Source: Enoplolaimus lenunculus
Taxonomy: Eukaryota; Nematoda; Enoplea; Enoplida; Thoracostomopsidae
Direction: 5' to 3'
Length of the DNA: 64,000 bases
NCBI GenBank assembly: GCA_030248215.1
Contig: JASANG010001730.1
Location: 62,001 to 126,000, forward strand
A program made the position numbers and the translations under genes. Of the stretch, positions 57,218-64,000 are shown in pieces (the first letter of the stretch is position 1; each line of letters starts with the position of its first letter). The notes below the pieces were generated by a model. The model was not told the DNA's origin, ran no database searches, and was given only the letters and a program-made list of their open reading frames with translations.

Positions 57218-58538
57218 GCCAATCTACAGAGAAAACTTTAGCAGTTAATTAATAGTATTGGATTCTATATAGTTGTTCACTATAATTAGCGAAATGGACT
57301 TTCATTAATTGGAATGCAAACCTCGGACATTTATTAACTCACATCGTGAGTCGGGTCTCTACAGTTGTACAAGTATTAGCAAACAACATGTGAGAGCCTT
57401 TCGGGATCGGGCATCAAACTCATAGTCGAGTGAGAATGGATAACAATTTGATACTTTGATATTGTGTCTGTTTCCATTGGTCTCGGTGAATCATATGTGT
57501 AACCAAGAGCGCGCACAAAATTTCCTGAAGTTGGAGGGTATGCAAAACAAGTTGTATAATTCCATTCATTTTCAACGATCTATATATACATGCTATTAAA
57601 AAGTTATAGTTAAGCACTTTTTGAGAAGTTCGCTATCAAAACTTTTCCCGGAAGCATTTGCATAGGCATTCTTTCTGGATTAAGTCGATCTTTTCTTTTT
57701 GTAGTGCATGCCTAAGTATATATTCGGTGTCCCTTTTGTTCTTTATCGGAATCGGAATTCCGGTTGCACCCTGCATGTGGCCATCATTGACTGAACCCTC
57801 ACCTCACATATCTGAAGCAGTGTGTAATTGAGTTTGAAATGGGTCATGGGTAAATATTTGTGGAATTTTCACTGGTCTCAGCGGGGTTGGCCCATGACCC
57901 CCATGTATTTTCTTATTTCCAATGATATTAAGCACAACACAACACTGTAAAATCATTAGCGTGAGAAGTTTTTGATGCTTCAGTTAATTGCTAATTGCTG
58001 AATTTGTAACATATAAAAAATTTTGTCATGGGATCCTGTTAGCGAGATAGGTTACCTCTTCCTGCGGCTTGGTCGGGGTTACCGCTTCCTGGGGCTTTCG
58101 CCTTGTAGCTGAAATAAAATATAAAGCCCAATTTGAATCACGGGTCATGCGACAACTATCTATCGGTCACGGTGGTCATGATCATGGGTGCTGGTATCGA
58201 ACCTACAATTTTACCCGTTCCTATTCAGAACCATTTGCTATTTTGAACAATATGAATCCGAGCTTTGAGTTTCAAAAATATGTACTTACATATACACGCT
58301 AGTGTATGAAAATGTCGCAACTTGAAATATCTCCTCTACAGGTCAACGTTATGCAAGCCATAGAAACATGTGAATTTTGACTGCTGATGCGATAATTATT
58401 GAAATCATTTCACAAAGTCACTTTAACGTCGTAATTGCCGTGTGCTTGGTACTAAGGCGGTAAGTCCGCCAACGCGACACTATTTGCTATGCCTGTTTCA
58501 AACAGAAGGATAAAGACTGACACGAAACGATTAGCTTA
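57218..58538. other. intergenic, no gene seen
   Basis: 1.3 kb with no protein-like frame and no shared repeat recognised. The sequence near 58180-58230 (GGTGCTGGTATCGAACCTAC) has a loose B-box-like look, too weak to call a tRNA. Confidence 0.4.
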
Positions 58539-58920
58539 CTGTATTGACCCGAATAAAAGTGGGGACTGATATTTATTTGGCCTCTTCAAAGGGTAGCTCC
58601 CCTTGTTATTTGGTTACAGACTGTTATTTATTTTTAACTCACCCTCCGCCACCCATCGTTACTGATATATATCCGGTACTGCAACTATCCGGTGAATTGA
58701 GTAGGAATGTACTTCCAAAATTTAAGTACGCCTTAAAGATTCGAACTCAATTTTATTTGGTCCTGGAGTCATTTATGCACTACAATTTGGAATAATTAAG
58801 ATTTATGGACTCTAATTTGGGTTTAGGGACCCTATCTGTTTACGGACTGTCATTAGGGATACGGACTCCAATTGATTGGCACTCAAAATGGGGACTCCCT
58901 CTTATTACCCCGCAGTAATG
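58539..58920 (+). mobile_element. TIR element (family E) copy
   Basis: Left end CTGTATTGACCCGAATAAAA flanked by TA, then the family blocks TTATTTGGTTACAGACTG, ATATATCCGGTACTGCAAC and GGGATACGGACTCCAATTG. The right terminal repeat has decayed into CTCTTATTACCCCGCAG. Confidence 0.76.
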
Positions 58921-59644
58921 GGGTAATTTGAAAAGATCGGCTAAGGCAAATGTTTCCGGTGAAAAAATCCGTCTAGACGCAGGAAAAGATTGGCATTGGC
59001 AGGACTTCCGAAAGGAAAATCACACGGGGAAACAGGCTATTACACCGGGTAGATTTTTTTGGGGAATCAGAAATAGACTTCCAGTTGTACCTTGATGTGG
59101 TTGTATTTACAGTAAATGTGGTCTGTGTTAATGTAATTTTTGTTGGCATAAAAGTAAACGTTTTAGTGGAACTTGATTATTATTGTAAGGCGTGATTTAT
59201 AGAACTTAAAATTGTTTGTAGAACAAAGAGAGCATATATTACTACTTTACCTCTCTACGTTGCAGGATACAGCCGGAGGTGTGCCTCCGGGTCCGGCAGA
59301 AAATCGGCCTCCGGCTCCGGTAGAAAATGGGCCTCCGGCTCCGGCAGAAAATCGGCCTCCGGCTCTGGTAGAATTTTTTTTGCCCGTTGCCGCTTCGATT
59401 TGTACATGGATCCTTACCGGGTATTTGGACAAATTTTTACATTAGCGAACGCATTAAGGTGAATGATAAATAATTAACCGTCATTTTTACTGCCTAATTT
59501 CGCTTCATCGCTGGCTTTGGCAAGTTTCGTTGACCTCTGGCTCCTGAATTTTTGACCTCGGGTTGCACCCTGCTACGTTGCTGATGGACGTTAAAATAAT
59601 TTTCGCTCAATGTCAGCTTTAGTTTTGAGCCGTTTTATTACCCG
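58921..59644. repeat. 24-bp minisatellite in intergenic sequence
   Basis: At 59281-59375, four units of CCTCCGGCTCCGGCAGAAAA plus TCGG-type ending, differing by single bases. Both strands are open through it, so the frames there are not evidence of a gene. The rest of the interval is unique. Confidence 0.75.
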
Positions 59645-59816
59645 TGTTAATTTTAGGGTTGTCCCGCTTTTTGCACCACTGCAATAGAGTAGGATTAGAT
59701 TACAGACTATTTGTTGGTTAGGCCTTGATTAACACTTATTTTCACGCTTAGAGTTAAGCTTTGGACTGTGCTTTTAGGTATCTAGAGCTACGGCCCTAAA
59801 AGTAACATTTGCCCGT
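59645..59816. mobile_element. TTAGGC-type MITE, diverged
   Basis: TTTTTGCACCACTGCAATAGAG at the left, GTTGGTTAGGCC inside, and CTACGGCCCTAAAAGTAACA with TTTGCCC at the right. Hexamers are mostly lost. Confidence 0.65.
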
Positions 59817-60197
59817 TTTATTTTAATTTACGATACACTTCGTTAGGGCTTGCTTCGGAAGCCGTCGGAGCTTTGGAAACGTGTGCTGTAGAATTTTTTC
59901 TAAAATTCAGTGTATAGCTGTTCAGTGGTTAGTAAACTTTGAAATATGCGATTGGAGCGTTTGAAGCAGACTAGCAAAATGTTCGCCACAGTGCTTAACT
60001 ACAGCGTGAGATCGAGATACGCCTTCACTTTGACAGAGAATCTAGCAGCACTGATAGAGTATCCGTAATGCTTCACAGTTCTAATTCCAACACTGTACAG
60101 CAATTCAATTCTTAGTCGGTTTTCAAAAATTAGTGCCATTTGCGCATTTGCATTAAGCTAATTTTTTTACAAGTACTGCTTTATGAGTTTTATACTG
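59817..60197. other. intergenic, nothing recognised
   Basis: No supported feature. Confidence 0.35.
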
Positions 60198-60407
60198 CAC
60201 TGCAAAAAATGCTGAGTCAAATTGACTCCCTCTGAAATAGGCTCTACGGGACTACACAAAATGAGTCAAAATTCGACTCCGCCAGAGTCAAACGTGCGAT
60301 TTAGCGAGTCAAATTTGATTCTATTGGAGTGGAATTTGACTCAGTTTGTGTAGTCCCGTAGAGCCTATTTCGGAGAGAGTCAATTTGACTCACCATTTTT
60401 TGCAGTG
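60198..60407. mobile_element. foldback MITE (family P), copy 4
   Basis: CACTGCAAAAAATGCTGAGT at the left, complementary ACCATTTTTTGCAGTG at the right, same inner arms (GAAATAGGCTCTACGGGACT and complement). Flanking dinucleotides are TG on both sides, not TA. Confidence 0.85.
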
Positions 60408-60971
60408 TGCAATCATTGCCGAAATTCCACTGTGCCCTGTTTCTTACACAACAGTTTTTATCACAAGGAGAGGTTTCGAAATGAGTGTTGTAGCCTTTTT
60501 GAAGCCCTTAGTTAATATTCAACAACGATTTTGGCTAACCCAAATAATAATACAACGGTTTTGGGCAGTCTATTAATTGTTAGATTCGGGTGGTAGATTT
60601 GCAATGAAATGATTCACTCCCCGAGTTGCAAATTTTTGAAAATTTCGACTTGTAAAAAGCCTCTGAGACACAAGCCCGAAATTGACTTATTATAAGATAC
60701 AAGTCGACTCCAGTGTTTTCTGCATTTCAGTCACTGTTACAAAAAGTATATATAAGTATAATGCCAGAACACTGTAAAGTGTCTCCAAGTATTTTGCTAC
60801 AATAACGCTTCACAATTTTTTAGGAGTACCAAATCGCGGTCATACATATACGCATACAGCAAGTAATTCTTTATATCAAAAGGAATGCGCGTATATATTT
60901 TATTTTATTAACGGTTAAAAATGTATTTTTATTGTGCGACAAAGGCTTTTAAATGAACACGACTATACAAC
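60408..60971. other. intergenic upstream of COX19
   Basis: No gene or repeat recognised. The end of this span would hold the COX19 promoter and 5' leader. Confidence 0.4.
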
Positions 60972-61283
60972 ATGTCGGTAACGTCAAACCAAAAGAAAAT
61001 ATTCACGCCGATTCCGCCAATCAAAGGCAGCTTTCCCCTCGATCATGAAGGCGTATGCAAACGACAAATGTTGCATTATTTAATTTGTCTTGAACAAAAT
61101 CATCGTGAAAACACGCACTGCCGTGAATTGGCAAAACAATATTTTCAGTGCCGAATGGACCAAAAGTTAATGGATCGGGATGATTGGCCTAAACTTGGAT
61201 ACGATGCTGATGAAAGCAAAAACAGGGAATGTAGGAATGTCGGCGCCGGTGCTGAAGGGGTTGCGAAGGCGCACAACGGCTGA
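60972..61283 (+). CDS. COX19: COX19, cytochrome c oxidase copper-assembly factor, 103 aa
   Basis: A single exon. The protein is a small twin-CX9C protein of the mitochondrial intermembrane space (and cytosol) that helps deliver copper or redox control to cytochrome oxidase assembly. Visible: N-terminal IFTPIPPIKGSFPLDHEG, the family's PP-x-KGSFPLDH signature; C29-x9-C39 and C50-x9-C60 forming the coiled-coil-helix-coiled-coil-helix fold; and RMDQKLMDRDDWPKLGYD after it, matching the family's C-terminal part (KLMxxxxxxKLGF). Length is within the 80-110 normal range. The next feature, a TTAGGC MITE, begins about 20 bp after the stop. Confidence 0.95.
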   Translation: MSVTSNQKKIFTPIPPIKGSFPLDHEGVCKRQMLHYLICLEQNHRENTHCRELAKQYFQCRMDQKLMDRDDWPKLGYDADESKNRECRNVGAGAEGVAKAHNG

Positions 61284-61302
61284 TTATGTATTATATATAT
61301 TT

Positions 61303-61478
61303 AGGCCAATGTTACTTTTAGGACCGTAACTGTAGATTAGGCGTATTCCTAAGCCTAAGCGTAAGCGTTCAAAAAGTATAAGCCTGAACCTAAATAAAAA
61401 ATATAGTTTCAAATTGTAAAATTCGATCCTACTGTTTTGCAGTCCCATCAGAAAATGGGAGATATTTTCATATGGACT
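61303..61478. mobile_element. TTAGGC-bearing MITE just 3' of COX19
   Basis: GGCCAATGTTACTTTTAGGA then GGCGTATTCCTAAGCCTAAG, AAAAAATATAGTTTCAAATTG and TTTTGCAGTCCCATCAGAAAA. The right TIR is eroded (TTTTCATATGGACTC). It begins about 20 bp after the COX19 TGA. Confidence 0.75.
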
Positions 61479-61922
61479 CATGATGCGGCTAGAAAAACCT
61501 CTCGCGGTTGCAGGCAGCTCCACTGTAAATATCTGTAAATTGTTGTTAAATGTTTTGGTTTTAACGCATATTTTCTACGAGCCCTGAGTAATTTTTTCCG
61601 CATAATTGTAGCAAAAGTTAAAACAAAAAGCACAAAAATTATTTTTGCAAAATTGTGCACAATTTCATTACCGAAATTGTCGGAACCTTGGCAGAAATAA
61701 TACCGGAGCCAGATGTCGATTTTTTGCGCGAACTGGAGACAGAACCCCTGTTGCGTTCTGCACACAGAATAAATTTTCTTGAAATTTTAAGGCTCATACT
61801 TTCTTAAATTTTCAAGTCATAAACAGCTGATAAATTCGTGTCTGAAATGGTTAAAACATAAATTTCTTCCTTTCAAGAAATAGTTGTCATATATTCAAGA
61901 ATATTTTTTTGATTGTTATGTA
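61479..61922. other. intergenic, nothing recognised
   Basis: No supported gene; short minus-strand open frames here lack features. Confidence 0.35.
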
Positions 61923-62358
61923 CTGTAGTCACCCACATAAGATGGGGGACTGATATTTATTTAAACTTTCCAGAGGGTACCCCCTTGTTATTCGGTTACG
62001 GACTGATATTTATTTTCAACCCACGCTCCGCTGCCCTTCGTTACTAATATATATCCGGTACTGCAATTATCCGTTGAATTAAACGTTTGTTTGTCTTGTG
62101 TCAAAAGCTTGAGCGCTAATACAAGGTTATACTTAGGAATGTTTTTTCAAAATTTAAGTACGCTTTAAAGTTTCGAATTCAAATTGTTTGGTCCTGTAGT
62201 CATTCATGCGCTACAATTAGGGTTAATTGACATTTATGGACTCTAATTGGGGTTTAGGGACTCTATCCGCTTACGGACTCTTATTAGGGATACGGACTCC
62301 AATTGATTCGGACTCAAAATGGGGACTTCCCTCTTACCCCCCTCGTTGGTCAATACAG
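61923..62358 (+). mobile_element. TIR element (family E), most complete copy
   Basis: Begins CTGTAGTCACCCACATAAGA and ends CGTTGGTCAATACAG, with TA immediately on both sides. All internal blocks are present and no insertion interrupts it. At 436 bp it is the best reference for the family length. Confidence 0.82.
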
Positions 62359-62847
62359 TATGTAAAGAAAGTTACTCCCTTTTATATTCTTGTGTATTTA
62401 TGAAGGATGTTTTGGGTTGAGCTCAGGCTTCCTCAGCCTAAGTCTACGTCTTGTACGTAACTTAGGTTGTAGCGTATTTGGTTTAGCTAATAACCCCCAA
62501 TTTTGCAGTCGTTTTTCTGGAAAATAATTGTCTTGTATTTCAGACATATATATTCGTTTTATATTTCAGAAATTTTTGTCTTTATCGTTCATGAAGCAAA
62601 GTGTTGAATTTCAGACCTTAAGTCTGAAATATTTCAGTTCCATATTTCTGGAAACTATCCCACAATGGGAGGAAGTACAAAAGTGCCTGGAATTGCGAGA
62701 TGCAACCCTAAGGGTTAATATGTTAACGATTAACTCCACAACACGGGTGAGCTCTCTTGGCAAATGTTTTCAGACAATATTTCTTGAATATAAGACAATT
62801 TATTTTGTGCGGTTTGTTGCTTACAAACAAATTTTGCGGTAACAGAT
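62359..62847. other. intergenic, degraded TTAGGC fragment
   Basis: A piece with CTCAGCCTAAGTCTACG is at about 62430-62450. Open frame 62528-62842 is not convincing. Confidence 0.35.
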
Positions 62848-63155
62848 ATGTCAGAACTGCACGGTCGGGACGACCCCTTTCCACAAAGTACTGCGAATAT
62901 AATTGGTTTTCCCCTTAATTTCTCCGAAAGATATGGCCACGCCGGGAATCGAATCTCGGACCTCGTTCGCGAGTCAAGCGCGTACCCATACACCATGCGG
63001 CCGATATCCGAATTTCCTTTGGTGGTATATGTGCACGAGTATGTATATTCTTAACATTACACACTCTGCACATACACAAGCCGCGTATACTCACATTCCC
63101 CCTTCTTTAGGCTGTCGCCCCGGATCGCGAATCCGAACTTCTCCGAATCCATGAG
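62848..63155 (-). mobile_element. tRNA-derived SINE, copy 1 of a tandem pair
   Basis: In plus orientation it begins ATGTCAGAACTGCACGGTCG, includes GAATCGAATCTCGGACCTCG (reverse of a B-box) and ATACACCATGCGGCCGATAT (reverse of an A-box), and ends in a tail with CACACTCTGCACATACACAA. The tRNA part, about 70 bp, is more decayed than in copy 2. Confidence 0.68.
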
Positions 63156-63192
63156 CCTGCAATTTACAGCGCCCATCTCGGTGGGACCTCCA

Positions 63193-63455
63193 TGTCAGAA
63201 CTGCACGGTCGGGACGACCCTTTTCCACAAAGTACTGCGAACATAATTGGTTTTTCCGTTAATTTCTCCGAAAGATATGACCACACCGGGAATCGAACCT
63301 CGGACCTCGCTCGCGAGTCACGCGCGCAACCCGTTACACCACGCGGCCGATATCCTAATTTCCTCTGGTGGTATATGTGCACGAGTATGTATATTCTTAA
63401 CATTGCACACTCTGCACATATACAAGCTGCGTATACTCACAGAGCATCCGGGTTT
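63193..63455 (-). mobile_element. tRNA-derived SINE, copy 2 of a tandem pair
   Basis: Same order as copy 1. On the minus strand, 63348-63279 reads GGCCGCGTGGTGTAACGGGT (A-box) to AGGTTCGATTCCCGGTGTGG (B-box) with a 7-bp acceptor-type stem (GGCCGCG with TGTGGTC, allowing G-U) and a 4-bp D-stem. The anticodon and T stems are imperfect, so it is a tRNA-like promoter head, not a functional tRNA. The body TTCGGAGAAATTAACGG is shared by both copies. Confidence 0.7.
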
Positions 63456-63524
63456 CGATTTCGAATCACCATCTTAAATTATAGATACAAGCTGAATTTG
63501 CAAATATTTATATGTTCCATGTCA

Positions 63525-63850
63525 GGGTATAAAACGGATACTAAACATAACGGAAACGAAAAACACATGTTGTAAGTATAAATAATTCGAAAATGTTTTA
63601 TTTCTCCGAACATATTCGAGGCGTCCATAAATTCACCGGTCTTTCAAAAATATTATTTAAAATTTTAGATGAATTTAGTAATTCTTATTTCATTTTGAAC
63701 AATTCATTGCAGCATATATATCTGTAACAAAACGTTGCGAGATATCTGTGATTTATAAGTAATTTTGAACGTAAAAAATATATTTCCGTTTTTTATAACG
63801 GAAACAGACAAAGTTTTTTCACCTTAAACGGGTATCCGGTTACACCCGGT
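63525..63850. repeat. dispersed L-type repeat, second copy
   Basis: Shares ordered blocks with 44561-44866: AAAATGTTTTATTTCTCCGA, AAATTCACCGGTCTTTC, GCAGCATATATATCTGTAAC, GTTGCGAGATAT and TTTATAACGGAAACAGAC. It ends near GGTATCCGGTTACACCCGG. Confidence 0.6.
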
Positions 63851-63979
63851 TCAATGAGTTACTTACTATTTTACTAATCAAGTGTTATTTAGTAGCTTGG
63901 AACTATAATAAACATTGTGTATCAACATATCTAAAATATGTTGCACATAATCTTATGTCATAGAAGAACCTGTCGGTTT

Positions 63980-64000
63980 ATTGGCCCATGTTGCTTTCAG
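63980..64000. mobile_element. start of a TTAGGC-family MITE cut by window edge
   Basis: TTGGCCCATGTTGCTTTCAG matches the A-type end of the family with two changes. The rest lies outside the window. Confidence 0.45.

Noticed and set aside
59212-59445. Proline-rich open frames on both strands
   Set aside because: They come from a 24-bp minisatellite that is open on both strands.
63279-63348. A functional tRNA gene
   Set aside because: A-box, B-box and acceptor pairing are present but the anticodon and T stems are mismatched, and the unit is embedded in a repeated SINE.

Overview
This is a eukaryotic, AT-rich and repeat-rich window from an invertebrate animal, most likely a nematode. Three things point that way. 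Protein-coding genes are split by introns with GTAAGT donors and TTTTAG/TTTCAG-type acceptors. Conserved single-copy animal genes (FCF1, TRMU/MTU1, COX19) can be read directly. Arrays of the hexamer TTAGGC (nematode telomere-type sequence) occur throughout, carried inside a dispersed transposon-like repeat. The nematode assignment is inference from the hexamer and gene structure, not proof.

Layout. 1-5.3 kb: gene-poor, with TA-flanked foldback and terminal-inverted-repeat (TIR) elements. 5.36-12.33 kb: a satellite array of about sixty 115-bp units, clean in places and very noisy in others. 12.3-41.7 kb: mostly short transposable-element relics, but on the minus strand several small secreted-protein genes lie far apart. 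Three are strong two-exon models that do not appear as single open frames: 21782-20824 (226 aa), 30784-29931 (132 aa) and 41685-40964 (110 aa). Each has a tiny first exon holding the start of a signal peptide, a strong GTAAGT donor, a phase-0 intron and one terminal exon rich in dibasic cleavage sites. They look like neuropeptide or peptide-hormone precursors. Weaker candidates of similar kind lie at 13.4-13.7, 29.0-29.4, 36.9-37.3 and 37.8-38.2 kb. 42.5-43.2 kb: a CAA/CAG repeat of about 440 bp that may code for an Asn/Gln-rich protein.

49.9-61.3 kb: a plus-strand block of housekeeping genes. FCF1 (eight exons, small-subunit rRNA processing) is followed by TRMU (mitochondrial tRNA 2-thiouridylase, intronless) and COX19 (copper/cytochrome oxidase assembly, intronless). 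FCF1 introns hold nested hAT-like elements, a tRNA-like element and a strikingly GC-rich poly-C block. 61.3-64 kb: more TIR elements and a tandem pair of tRNA-derived SINEs.

Most notable: (1) the dispersed set of minus-strand prepropeptide genes with a shared exon design and, in two of them, a shared C-terminal IPxGxRxxTL motif; (2) a MITE-like family with TTAGGC arrays inside it, more than twenty copies or pieces in 64 kb, with copies within about 20-70 bp downstream of the stop codons of three genes. Splice models were assembled by eye; transcripts and homology searches were not available.
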